Assembly (NCBI GenBank): GCA_035550515.1
Contig: DASZOZ010000007.1
Location: 1-64,000, forward strand
Reading direction: 5' to 3'
Length of the DNA: 64,000 nt
From: DATARH01 sp035550515
GTDB taxonomy: Bacteria > Pseudomonadota > Alphaproteobacteria > ATCC43930 > CGMCC-115725
Shown: positions 1 through 8,298 of the stretch, in pieces
How the letters are laid out: each line of letters starts with the position of its first letter
Position numbering within the stretch: position 1 is the stretch's first letter
The notes under the pieces: model-generated
Databases searched by the model: none
What the model was told of the DNA's origin: nothing
What the model saw: only the letters and a program-made list of their open reading frames with translations
Position numbers and translations under genes: made by a program

Positions 1-42
1 CCCATTGCCGCAGGCAACGGGAAAGGTGAGGGTACGCCGCCT

Positions 43-837
43 TTAGCGTCCCTTGAACACCGGTTTGCGCTTTTCGTTGAAGCTGGCGATGCCTTCGCGG
101 CGATCCTCGGTCGGGACCATGCGGTTGTAGGCCTCGATCTCCAGCATCATGCCGGAGGCGAGGTCCATCTGCAGCCCGTAATGGATCGCATGCTTGGCCT
201 GACGCACCGAAATCGGCGCATTGTCGGCGATCCGCCGCGCGGTCTCCAGCGCATCGCCGAGCAGCTTGTCGGGCGGGCACAGCCGGTTGACCATTCCCCA
301 ATCGTAGGCGTCGCTGGCCGAGAAGGGGCGGCCGGTCAGGATGATCTCCTTGGCGCGGCGTTCGCCGACCGCGCGCGGCAGATTCTGCGTGCCGCCTGCG
401 CCCGGCATGATGCCGAGCGTCACTTCGGTCAGCGCAAAGCGCGCCGTCTCGGCGGCGTAGAGGAAGTCGCAGCACAGCGCCAGCTCGCAGCCGCCGGCAT
501 AGGCGGCGCCGTTGATCGCGCCCAGCACCGGCACCGGGCAGCCGATAAAGGCGCGGATCATCCGCTCGAACAGCAAATGCTGGGCCTGCCATGTCTCGTC
601 CGACATGCCCTGGCGCTCCTTGAGGTCGCCGCCGGCGCAAAACGCCTTGTCGCCGGCACCGGTCAGCACGATGCAGCGATGCGCCAGCGGGTTGGCGTTG
701 ACGCCGTCGAAGAACGCCAGCAGGTCGCGGCCCATCTGCGTGTTCATCGCGTTGGCGAGCGTGGGCCGGTTGAGGGTGAGGATCGTCAGTCCGCCACCCT
801 GGTCGTCGACGCGGATCGTCTCGTATGCGCCGCTCAT
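43..837 (-). CDS. Enoyl-CoA hydratase/isomerase (crotonase) family protein
   Basis: A 264-residue protein of normal crotonase length. The oxyanion-hole segment AFCAGGDLKER lies near residue 66, and the second conserved block GGCELALCCDF near residue 115 carries the first expected acid. TEVTLGIMPGAGGTQ follows and carries the second acid of the hydratase type. Family members hydrate or isomerise acyl-CoA thioesters in the cytoplasm, often in fatty- or amino-acid breakdown; the substrate cannot be told from sequence. It lies downstream of vapBC on the same strand with a 16-base gap, so read-through is possible, but no functional link is evident. Confidence 0.9.
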   Translation of the reverse strand: MSGAYETIRVDDQGGGLTILTLNRPTLANAMNTQMGRDLLAFFDGVNANPLAHRCIVLTGAGDKAFCAGGDLKERQGMSDETWQAQHLLFERMIRAFIGCPVPVLGAINGAAYAGGCELALCCDFLYAAETARFALTEVTLGIMPGAGGTQNLPRAVGERRAKEIILTGRPFSASDAYDWGMVNRLCPPDKLLGDALETARRIADNAPISVRQAKHAIHYGLQMDLASGMMLEIEAYNRMVPTEDRREGIASFNEKRKPVFKGR

Positions 838-853
838 GCCCGGCTCCCCGATG

Positions 854-1243
854 TCATATCGTCCGCAACCCTAGCAGGCGTTCCATCGGCTCGAAATCCC
901 GATCCGAATGCAGCAGCCGATGGCCGCGCTCGATGCAGAAGGTGCCGATGATCATGTCGATCGTCTTACGGATCGTGACCCCTCGGCTGCGCAGAAAGCG
1001 GTAGTTGGCTGCAGCGATTACGGCAAGTTCCGGGTCGGATAACGGAACCAGTTCATACTGGCGCATCGCGCGCTCGACCAGCTGCGCTTGGGCTTCGGAG
1101 CGAAAGCCTTGTAGAACCTCACACAATATGAGATCGCCAATGATAAGTGGACCCTCGTCGATAATTTGTTGAAGACGTTGCACCCCCCGACTCGGCACCC
1201 TGTTGAACTGGTCAATCCACACCGAGCTGTCAACGAGTGTCAT
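854..1243 (-). CDS. vapC: VapC-type PIN-domain ribonuclease toxin
   Basis: A 129-residue PIN-domain protein. The first acidic residue is in MTLVDSSVWIDQF, further acids lie around DLILCEVLQGF, and the last are near the C-terminus in LLHSDRDFEPM. This is the usual spacing of the PIN metal-binding acids. VapC toxins cleave tRNA or rRNA when the antitoxin is lost. The start overlaps the end of vapB by 14 bases, so the two are translationally coupled. An intact active site suggests the toxin is functional, but this is inferred from sequence. Confidence 0.9.
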   Translation of the reverse strand: MTLVDSSVWIDQFNRVPSRGVQRLQQIIDEGPLIIGDLILCEVLQGFRSEAQAQLVERAMRQYELVPLSDPELAVIAAANYRFLRSRGVTIRKTIDMIIGTFCIERGHRLLHSDRDFEPMERLLGLRTI

Positions 1244-1442
1244 CGAAATGCCGGCCCTCCCGCATTGCGTCTAAATCGCCTTCCCAATGGACTTTGCCTG
1301 CGAGCTTCAGAATGTCTTTTTGGTGCTGAACACGCACAAACATCTTCAGTGCGGCGTCAATGACGGCGCGCTTGGTCTTGAGGCCGGAAAGTTGTTGTGC
1401 CTCTTCGATAAGCCTGTTGTCGATTTCGACGTTGGTACGCAT
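1230..1442 (-). CDS. vapB: VapB-type antitoxin
   Basis: A 70-residue protein that starts MRTNVEIDNRLIEEAQQL, a ribbon-helix-helix DNA-binding start typical of VapB (DUF2191 type). The acidic, toxin-wrapping tail ends in WEGDLDAMREGRHFDDTR. It precedes and overlaps vapC. The antitoxin should neutralise VapC and repress the operon by binding the 26-bp palindrome at 1455-1480 just upstream of its start codon. Confidence 0.9.
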   Translation of the reverse strand: MRTNVEIDNRLIEEAQQLSGLKTKRAVIDAALKMFVRVQHQKDILKLAGKVHWEGDLDAMREGRHFDDTR

Positions 1443-1454
1443 CGCGGCACCTTG

Positions 1455-1480
1455 GTGTATAAGCTGGCCAAGTTATACAC
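1455..1480. promoter_or_regulatory. Palindromic operator between vapBC and the amidohydrolase
   Basis: Perfect 8-bp arms GTGTATAA and TTATACAC are separated by 10 bp that hold a TGGCCA centre; 11 of 13 symmetric pairs match. The AT-rich arms stand out in GC-rich DNA. The site lies 12 bases upstream of the vapB start and 15 bases upstream of the divergent amidohydrolase start. It is placed to be the autoregulatory VapB site, and could also affect the neighbour. Confidence 0.65.
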
Positions 1481-1495
1481 ATAGGCGGCTCGGGC

Positions 1496-2437
1496 ATGCA
1501 AACCACGCACAAAACCATCCACGGCGCCTGGAACGACGCGCCCGATGCGGTGACGCTGATCGACGCGCATCACCACCTGTGGGAGATCGGGCAGGACAAG
1601 CATCCCGGGCTGCGCGGCGACCGGCACGATTTCTTCATGGGCGACAACAGCGCGATCCGCCGCGATTACCTGCCCGACGATTACCGGCGCGACGCCGCCG
1701 GCCACAATGTGCTGACCACGGTGCATTGCGAGGCGGAGTGGGAGCGGGACGACCAGCTCGGCGAGACGCGCTGGATCGCCTCGCTCAGCGAGCGTTACGG
1801 TTTTCCCGGTGCGATCGTCGCGCACGCCTGGTTCGATACGCCGAACGCCGAGGAGATCATCGCGGCGCAGGCGGCTTGTCCGCTGGTTCGCGGCATCCGG
1901 TCGAAGCCGGTGACGGCCGCGTCGCCGGACGGGGTCACGCCCGGCATTCCCGGTTCGATGCAGGACGAGCGCTGGCTGCGCGGTTTTGCGCTGCTGGAAA
2001 AATATCGGCTGTCCTGGGATTTGCGGGTGCCGTTCTGGCATCTGGAGGAGGCGGCGGCGGTCGCCCGCGCCTTCCCGAACACCCGGATCATCCTCAACCA
2101 CACCGGCTTCCCATGGGACCGCAGCGAGGAGGGTTTGGCCGCCTGGCGGCACGGGATGGCCGTGCTGGCCCGCGAACCCAATGTCTGGGTCAAGGTCTCC
2201 GAGTTCGGCCTGCGCGACCGGCCGTGGGTCTATGAGGAGAACCGCCGCATCGTGCTCGACGCGATCGCCATTTTCGGCATCGAGCGCGCGGTATTTGCCA
2301 CCAATTTTCCGGTTGCGAGCCTGCGGATCGGCTATGACGCGCTGGTCCGGGCGATGCGCCGGATGTTGGCCGATCGGTCGCCCGAGGATCGCGAGCGTTT
2401 CTTCTGGAAGAACGCGGCGGATTTTTATCGTCTTTAA
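1496..2437 (+). CDS. Amidohydrolase family 2 (TIM-barrel) protein
   Basis: A 313-residue metal-dependent hydrolase. DAHHHLWEIG near residue 24 is the N-terminal metal-binding HxH strand, and ILNHTGFPWDRS near residue 200 provides a further His. The segment AVFATNFPV near residue 265 sits where many relatives have a metal-binding Asp, here replaced by Asn. Relatives include 2-pyrone-4,6-dicarboxylate lactonase-like and fuconolactonase-like enzymes, so lactone hydrolysis is likely, but the substrate is unknown. It is divergent from vapBC and ends 183 bases before the kinase pair. Confidence 0.85.
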   Translation: MQTTHKTIHGAWNDAPDAVTLIDAHHHLWEIGQDKHPGLRGDRHDFFMGDNSAIRRDYLPDDYRRDAAGHNVLTTVHCEAEWERDDQLGETRWIASLSERYGFPGAIVAHAWFDTPNAEEIIAAQAACPLVRGIRSKPVTAASPDGVTPGIPGSMQDERWLRGFALLEKYRLSWDLRVPFWHLEEAAAVARAFPNTRIILNHTGFPWDRSEEGLAAWRHGMAVLAREPNVWVKVSEFGLRDRPWVYEENRRIVLDAIAIFGIERAVFATNFPVASLRIGYDALVRAMRRMLADRSPEDRERFFWKNAADFYRL

Positions 2438-2620
2438 CGCGATGGCGAATCGGCTGGCCGAAAGTTTGCGGCCGCGCCCCGGCCGTCCGTCGAACGGCCC
2501 GGGGAACCCGTTGTAAATTCACAAGTTTCGCAACCCATCGCCGGCGGCAACCAGAGGCTTCGGCGGCATCTGTAGACTGAGCGCGCTTTACCAGCCCCGG
2601 TTCATCGAATTTCACGGGGG

Positions 2621-4210
2621 ATGCGCCCGTTGGCCTCGCCGCTGGTGGTCGTTGTCGACAACAGCGCCACCAATTTGAAGATACTCGCCCGGCTCGCCCA
2701 GTCGGTCGGCGAGGATGTCGCCGTGCAGGCCTTCTCCGATCCGGCGATGGCGCTGTCGGCCTGCGCCGAGCAGCGCCCGGACCTCATCGTCGCGGCGGGC
2801 GAGATGGCGCCGCTCGACGCCGCCGCGTTCATCCGTCGGCTGCGCGAGACCACCGACAATGCGCAGACGCCGGTCGTCGTCGTGGTCGCGCCCGAGGAGC
2901 CGGCCTGCATCGAGCGCGCGCTGGCGGCGGGAGCGGCGGACCACTTGCTGGCGCCGATCGATCACCGCGAGTTCCGCACCCGGGTGCGGAGCCTGCTGGC
3001 GCTGCGGCGCGTCGAGCAGGCGGCGCGCGACAGCGGCACGCCGACCGGCTCCGGGCTGTCGCGGGCGCATGAGCGGCTGCTGCGGGTGATCGATGCGGTG
3101 CCGGCGCTGGTCTGCGCGACCGACGGCGACGGCCGCTACATCTTTTGCAACCACCGTTTCGCGTCGTTTGTCGGATTGCGGCCGGGGCGGCTGATCGGCC
3201 GGCGCCCGCTGGAGGCGCATGACGACGCGCTGGGCCGCCGCATCGCCGACCTCGACGCGCGGCTGCTGGCCGGGGAAATCCTCCCGGCGTCGTTCGAGGA
3301 GGAGATCGTCGACCGCGACGGCAATCTCTGCGACCTGCTGACGACCAAATCGGTCTACCACGACGGCGACGGCACGATGGTCGTGACCGTCTCGCTCGAC
3401 ATCACCGCGCGCAAACGCGCCGAGCTCGACCTCCTCGCCGTCAAGGAGCACGCCGAGGTCGCCAATCGCAGCAAGACCGAGTTCCTCGCCAATATGAGCC
3501 ACGAGCTGCGCACCCCGCTCAACGCGATCATCGGTTTCTCGCAGGTCATGGCCGGGGAGATGCTGGGGCCGATCGCGACCACCCGCTATGTCGGCTACGC
3601 CCGCGACATCCTGGCCAGCGCGGAGCACCTGCTCGGCATCATCAACGACATCCTCGACGTGTCGAAGCTCGAATCGGGCAAGGTCGACCTGCTCGAAGAG
3701 ACCATCGAGCTGCCGGCCGCGATCGCCGATCTCATCGTCCTCGTCGAGGGCAAGGCCAAGGCGGCCGACATCAAGCTGGTCGCGCGCCAGGAGGGCGAGG
3801 TGCCGCGGCTGCGCGGCGATCTGCGCAAGGTCAAGCAGATCGTTCTCAACCTCGTGACCAACGCCATCAAGTTCAGCCGCAGCGGCGCCGAAGTCGAGAT
3901 CGTGCTGAGGAGCGAGGACGGTGCCGCGGTGGTCGCGGTCAGCGATCACGGCGTCGGCATGGACCCGCACGAGGTCGAATTGGCGATGACCCGGTTCGGT
4001 CAGGTCAGCGGGCCGTGGACGCGCGACCATGCCGGAACCGGGCTCGGCCTGCCGCTGGCGATCGGTCTCGCCGAACTGCACGGCGGAACCCTGTCGATCG
4101 CCAGCACCAAGGGGGCCGGCACGACGGTGACGGTGAGCTTTCCCGCATCGCGCTCGCTGTCGGCGGGGGACGCGGCCGCGGCGGTGCGGGCGGCGATGCA
4201 GAGGGCGTGA
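2621..4210 (+). CDS. Hybrid sensor histidine kinase with N-terminal pseudo-receiver and PAS domain
   Basis: A 529-residue soluble protein with no membrane segments. Residues about 8-125 form a receiver-like fold (VVVVDNSATNLKIL), but the phospho-acceptor Asp is Ala59 (PDLIVAAGEMAP) and the conserved Lys is Ala111 (DHLLAPID), so it should not be phosphorylated. A PAS domain follows at about 150-265. The HisKA domain carries the normal phospho-site His294 in MSHELRTPLNAIIGFS, and the ATPase has NLVTNAIKFS, DHGVGMD and GTGLGLPLA. It is therefore a competent kinase with a regulatory pseudo-receiver. It lies 29 bases upstream of a second kinase-like gene, probably in the same operon. Confidence 0.9.
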   Translation: MRPLASPLVVVVDNSATNLKILARLAQSVGEDVAVQAFSDPAMALSACAEQRPDLIVAAGEMAPLDAAAFIRRLRETTDNAQTPVVVVVAPEEPACIERALAAGAADHLLAPIDHREFRTRVRSLLALRRVEQAARDSGTPTGSGLSRAHERLLRVIDAVPALVCATDGDGRYIFCNHRFASFVGLRPGRLIGRRPLEAHDDALGRRIADLDARLLAGEILPASFEEEIVDRDGNLCDLLTTKSVYHDGDGTMVVTVSLDITARKRAELDLLAVKEHAEVANRSKTEFLANMSHELRTPLNAIIGFSQVMAGEMLGPIATTRYVGYARDILASAEHLLGIINDILDVSKLESGKVDLLEETIELPAAIADLIVLVEGKAKAADIKLVARQEGEVPRLRGDLRKVKQIVLNLVTNAIKFSRSGAEVEIVLRSEDGAAVVAVSDHGVGMDPHEVELAMTRFGQVSGPWTRDHAGTGLGLPLAIGLAELHGGTLSIASTKGAGTTVTVSFPASRSLSAGDAAAAVRAAMQRA

Positions 4211-4239
4211 GGGGCAATGGCACGAGTTGGGGGCGGGGC

Positions 4240-6735
4240 ATGAGAGCGACCTTGCGCAGAGAGGAACCGTCGGTGACGCAGCGCTCGACCGCCTCGTCGG
4301 GGCCGTCGCTTTTCCGTGTCGCGGCCGAGCCGGAGCCGCAGGCCGATCGTGGTGCGACTCGGGCCGTGCCGGCGGGGGATGCCGCAAAATCCGCCCGGCT
4401 GGCGCGATACGCCGTGCTCGGCCTGGGGATCGCCGGCGTGCTGCCGGCGCTGGCCTTCACCACGCGCGGCGGGGAGCTGGGGTCTGTCGGCGCGGTGCCG
4501 GTGTCGATCGCGCTGACCGCGCTGCTGATCCTGACGCCGGCGCTGGTCGGGCTGGTGGCGGCGATGTTCGGCCTCGAGGCGGTACGCGAGAGCTTTCGCG
4601 CGCGCGGCGACAAGGAGCATGAGCAAGCGGTGCTGCGGGTCTTTGTCGCGGCGCTGGCGGTGGTCTACGCGTTCGCGGCCGAAGCCTACGCCGGCGGCGC
4701 CGCGGGCTGCGAGATCGTCGCGGCGTCGGGGCTGGCCGGCGGCTGGGTCTTCCTCCTGCTGACGATCCTCGACCCGATCACGTCGCCGCTGCGCTATTAC
4801 GCTGGGGCGGTTTTCGATGCGGCGCTGCTGTCGGCGCTGCTGCATTTCGGCCAGGCGCTGACCGCGCCGTGGTTTCCGCTCTATCTGCTGATGACATTCT
4901 ATGCCGGGTTCCGCTTCGGGCCGGCGGCGCTGGCGGTGACCTCGGTCGCCAATCTGGCGGGCTTTGCGGCGGTGGTGGCGACGACCGCGTTCTGGCGCGA
5001 GCAGGCCTTGCTGGCCGGCGGGCTAGTGATCGCGATGGTCGTGCTGCCGGCCTATGTCGGCCGCATGGTGCGCGAAATGGCGCGGTCGCGCGCGGCCGCC
5101 GCGGCGGCGCAAGCGGCGCGCACCCGGTTCCTGATGGTCATCAGCCAGGCGCTGCGCGCGCCGCTCGACGCGATGATCGGCGCCGCCGAGCAGCCGGCGC
5201 GCGAACCGGAGGCGCCGCGATCGTCCTCGGCGCGGGCGCTGCTGTCGCAGGTCAACAACATCCTCGATTTCTCGGCGATCGAGGCGGGCGCCTTCACCCC
5301 GACGGTCGAGGCCTTCGACCTGCACCGGCTGGTCAACGAGACGCTCGCCGATCGCCGCGTCGAGGCGCAGGCGCGCGGGATCAAGCTGCGCGTCCACATC
5401 GACCCGGCGGCGCCGTACCGGCTGCGCGGCTGGCCGCAGCAATTGGCGCAGATCCTCGATTACCTGGTCGCGCGGGCCATCGAAGTCACCGAAGCCGGCG
5501 CGGTACGGGTGGCGGTCGATGCCGCCGCGGAGGCCGGGCAACGCATCGAGCTGCGGCTGACCGTGCGCGACGAGGGGAGGGGACTGACGCCGGCCGACGC
5601 GGAGACCTTGTTCGACCCGTTCGCACCGGACGCCGCGACCCGCGAGCGGACCGCGGCCGGCGGGCATGGCGCGTTCGGTCTCGCGGTGGTGCGCCGGCTG
5701 GTCGAGCTGATGGGCGGGCGGATTGCCGTCGACGGCAATGCCGGCCGGGGCGGCGCGTTCACCGTCACCGTGCCGCTGGCGGTCGATCAGCCCGCGGTCG
5801 ACCCTGAGCTCGACCTCGGCCGCTGCCTGGTGCTGATCGCGACCGAGGACAGCCAGTTCGCCAGCGACCTCGCCGAGCCGCTGAACGCCTGGCACGGCGA
5901 CCCGCGCTGGATCGAGGGGTTCGGCGGCACGCTCGACTTTGTCGGCCAGCGCGACCTTGGCCAGCGCGACTCCGGGGCGTGCAGCGTGCTGATCGTCGAC
6001 GGCCGGGCGCATGTGCTGGCGGCGCTGAGTTTCGCGCATCGTGCGATCACCGGCTCGGCGCCGCCGTCCTTTGTGCTGGTGGTCGCCGAGGCGTCGCAGA
6101 TCGACGGGCTCGTCGAGCTGGCTGATGGCGAGCTCGACGGGGTGCTCGCTGCGCCGCTCGACAACCGGCTGCTCGCCAACGCGCTGCATTCGCTGCCGCT
6201 GTGGAGCGGTGCGTCGCCGCGGCCGGTCCTCGTCCCGGCCGGCGCCGAACGGCCGGCCGAGGATGACGAGGCGCCCGCGCATGTGCTCGACCCGCCGATC
6301 CCGCTGGCGGTCGAGCCGGTGCCGCAAGTGACGCCGATCTCGCTGCATCCGCGGTTCGCCGCCGACACGCCGACCATCGACGCACGCGCCATCGCGGCGC
6401 TGCGCGGGCTCGGCGACGGTGACGATTTCTTTGCCGAGGTGATCGAAAGCTTCCGGCTGGAGACCCAGGAGATCATGAACCGGATCGTCCGCGCCGCCGC
6501 GGCCGGGGATGCCGCGGCGTTCGCGCGCGGCCTCCACACGTTGCGCAGCTGCGCCGCCAATCTCGGCGGGACTCGGCTGTGCGAGCTGTTGCTGGCGATG
6601 CGCGACGTCACCCAGCAGGAGCTGCGCGAGCAGGGCAGCGGCGTCGTCCAGCGCCTCGGCGACGAGCTGGCCCGCCTCGACGCGGCGTTGATCGAGTTCC
6701 TGCCGGAGCGGGGGCTGTCGCGGCGCGGGGCGTAG
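4240..6735 (+). CDS. RpfC-like membrane protein: pseudo-histidine kinase, receiver-like domain and HPt
   Basis: The ATG at 4240 is chosen over longer in-frame ORFs that would overlap the upstream kinase; this gives 831 residues. The N-terminus has several membrane segments. The last ones contain PLYLLMTFYAGFRFGPAA and LPAYVGRMV, resembling the input domain of RpfC diffusible-signal sensors. In the HisKA domain the expected SHELRTP reads SQALRAP, so the phospho-His is Gln303. The ATPase N-box is also altered (ARAIEVTEAG), although DEGRGL remains. A degenerate receiver-like region follows. A C-terminal HPt domain keeps its His766 in ARGLHTLRSCAANLGG. It probably receives signal at the membrane and relays phosphate through HPt without phosphorylating itself. 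Confidence 0.85.
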   Translation: MRATLRREEPSVTQRSTASSGPSLFRVAAEPEPQADRGATRAVPAGDAAKSARLARYAVLGLGIAGVLPALAFTTRGGELGSVGAVPVSIALTALLILTPALVGLVAAMFGLEAVRESFRARGDKEHEQAVLRVFVAALAVVYAFAAEAYAGGAAGCEIVAASGLAGGWVFLLLTILDPITSPLRYYAGAVFDAALLSALLHFGQALTAPWFPLYLLMTFYAGFRFGPAALAVTSVANLAGFAAVVATTAFWREQALLAGGLVIAMVVLPAYVGRMVREMARSRAAAAAAQAARTRFLMVISQALRAPLDAMIGAAEQPAREPEAPRSSSARALLSQVNNILDFSAIEAGAFTPTVEAFDLHRLVNETLADRRVEAQARGIKLRVHIDPAAPYRLRGWPQQLAQILDYLVARAIEVTEAGAVRVAVDAAAEAGQRIELRLTVRDEGRGLTPADAETLFDPFAPDAATRERTAAGGHGAFGLAVVRRLVELMGGRIAVDGNAGRGGAFTVTVPLAVDQPAVDPELDLGRCLVLIATEDSQFASDLAEPLNAWHGDPRWIEGFGGTLDFVGQRDLGQRDSGACSVLIVDGRAHVLAALSFAHRAITGSAPPSFVLVVAEASQIDGLVELADGELDGVLAAPLDNRLLANALHSLPLWSGASPRPVLVPAGAERPAEDDEAPAHVLDPPIPLAVEPVPQVTPISLHPRFAADTPTIDARAIAALRGLGDGDDFFAEVIESFRLETQEIMNRIVRAAAAGDAAAFARGLHTLRSCAANLGGTRLCELLLAMRDVTQQELREQGSGVVQRLGDELARLDAALIEFLPERGLSRRGA

Positions 6736-6739
6736 CGCG

Positions 6740-7252
6740 CTAATCCCCGAGCGCGTCGCGCAGCGGCTGCCACAGCGCCAGCTTCTCGGCGAAGCTGCGG
6801 CTGGCATGGGCCGGGCTGGTCGAGGGCAGGTGCAGGTAGGTGAGGCCGGCTCGGCGTTTGAAGTGACGGTCGTACAGCCGCCGCGCGGTGCCGCCGTTGA
6901 AGGCGATGGTGGTGATGGCGGGGTGGGCGTCGAGCAGCGCGTGGATGGGGTTGGGGATCTCGCGCTTGATCGCGGTGTCGAGGCTGGTATGGCGCTCGGC
7001 GGCGGCGCAGACATCCCACAGCGCGAGGCGGCGCGCCCGGACGAAATCGACCCGCTGCTCGTAATCGTCCGACAGCGGCTGACCGAACAGCGCGAAGATG
7101 ATCGGCCAGAACAGGTTGCGCGGGTGCGCGTAATACCGCACCTGGCGCAGCGACTCCTCGCCCGGCAGCGTCCCGAGCACGAGGGCGCGCGGCCCGCCGC
7201 CGACGATCGGCGCGAAGCTGCGCTTAGGGTCGGTGGCGCCGGGGCCGTTCAG
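6740..7252 (-). CDS. Uracil/hypoxanthine-DNA glycosylase family protein
   Basis: About 170 residues resembling the small DNA-deoxyinosine/uracil glycosylases. The N-terminal motif is LVLGTLPGEESLR, followed by YYAHPRNLFWPI and LALWDV, with the C-terminal HLPSTSPAHAS. Such enzymes excise deaminated bases in base excision repair. Homology begins at about SFAPIVGGG, yet no ATG, GTG or TTG lies just before it. The best-placed candidate is a CTG at 7252 overlapping the upstream stop as CTGA. The start is therefore uncertain. It follows the AstE-like gene on the same strand. Confidence 0.75.
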   Translation of the reverse strand: MNGPGATDPKRSFAPIVGGGPRALVLGTLPGEESLRQVRYYAHPRNLFWPIIFALFGQPLSDDYEQRVDFVRARRLALWDVCAAAERHTSLDTAIKREIPNPIHALLDAHPAITTIAFNGGTARRLYDRHFKRRAGLTYLHLPSTSPAHASRSFAEKLALWQPLRDALGD

Positions 7253-8214
7253 TCGACGTAGCGGCCGAGCCGCACCGCCGTCTGGCCGCGGATGAGCCGC
7301 CGCGACGGCATGATCAGGATGCAGTCGTCGTACGGCGTGCGGACTTCCCGGTCGCCGTCGCGGCCGATCAGCGTGCCCTGTTGCGGGATCACTTCGAGCC
7401 CGACATAGGGCGCGACGAACTCGAAGCGGCTGCCGGTGATCGTCACCGCCTCGGTGACCCGGATCACCCGCTGGCGCGGGCTGGCGGCGAAATCGGGGCC
7501 GCCGAGCGCGGCGACATCGTCCCGCGTCACCGTGCCGAGCGCGATCAGGAAGCGCAGCGTCACATCGGTCGCGACCTCCGCCGCGCGCGTCTCCCAATGC
7601 TGGCCGGCCTCGATCAGCAGCGCGGTCTTTGGCGAGGCGGGGTCGGCGAATGCGCCGTAATCGCGCATGCGCGGCCCGGCGGCGTGGCCGGCGTCGCACA
7701 TGATCAGCTCGGGGATGCCGAGCTGCCGTGCCAGCGTGACCGATTTCGCCAGCAGCCCGGCCAGCATCAGCGGCGCGGTGGCATATTGCATCGAATGCAG
7801 GTCGAGCAGGTAGTCGACCGCCTCGACGATCGGCCGCATCGCGCGGGCGCGCTGCAGCTCGGCCGAATTGCGCGGGCCGTCGAGCGTCGCCGGCGACCAC
7901 AGCCGGTTGAAGTCTTCGTCGATGTAGCGCGAGGCGATCGGGTAGCGCGGGTCGAATTCCCGGTAGGCGCCGACATTGTTGAACGCGAGCGTCAGCTTGC
8001 CGCGGCGCGGCCGGACATTGGCGCGGAAAAGCTTGTCGAGGGTGATCGCACCGCAAATCTCGTTGCCGTGCGTCAGGCCGAATACCCCGACATGCGGCCC
8101 CGGCTCGGCGGCGGTGAAGGTGGTGACGTAGTCGACCCCGGTATTGCCGGCGCGGTAGGGCGCGATGTCGGGGGCGGTCAGTTCGACATGGTAACGGAGA
8201 TCGGACACAGGCAT
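7249..8214 (-). CDS. Succinylglutamate desuccinylase/aspartoacylase family zinc hydrolase
   Basis: A 321-residue member of the AstE/AspA metallocarboxypeptidase-like family. The zinc ligands are visible as His and Glu in GLTHGNEICGA near residue 49 and a later His in DYLLDLHSMQYAT. The general-base Glu is probably in TALLIEAGQHWE. Family members remove acyl groups from N-acyl amino acids. The other ast pathway genes are absent, so a true succinylglutamate role is not supported. It is next to argE on the same strand, another deacylase of amino acids. Confidence 0.85.
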   Translation of the reverse strand: MPVSDLRYHVELTAPDIAPYRAGNTGVDYVTTFTAAEPGPHVGVFGLTHGNEICGAITLDKLFRANVRPRRGKLTLAFNNVGAYREFDPRYPIASRYIDEDFNRLWSPATLDGPRNSAELQRARAMRPIVEAVDYLLDLHSMQYATAPLMLAGLLAKSVTLARQLGIPELIMCDAGHAAGPRMRDYGAFADPASPKTALLIEAGQHWETRAAEVATDVTLRFLIALGTVTRDDVAALGGPDFAASPRQRVIRVTEAVTITGSRFEFVAPYVGLEVIPQQGTLIGRDGDREVRTPYDDCILIMPSRRLIRGQTAVRLGRYVD

Positions 8215-8298
8215 TCCTGGCGTTTTGTGCAGTTTCGATTGTGCCTCGCCGCGATTTCACATTCCACCCCGGCCTTCGCCGGGCTGGTCCGTCCGACT

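Noticed and set aside
43..837. Enoyl-CoA hydratase near an RpfC-like sensor as a possible RpfF diffusible-signal synthase
   Set aside because: The motifs AFCAGGDLKER and GIMPGAGGTQ are those of ordinary crotonases, the length is shorter than RpfF, and the gene is on the other strand, separated by vapBC and an amidohydrolase.
181..951. Long plus-strand ORF opposite the enoyl-CoA hydratase
   Set aside because: It is a shadow of the minus-strand gene in high-GC DNA; its protein is Arg/Ala-rich and matches no family.
2612..4387. 591-codon minus-strand ORF opposite the kinase
   Set aside because: Antisense shadow: low-complexity Arg, Asp and Gln composition, with clear PAS, HisKA and ATPase motifs on the other strand.
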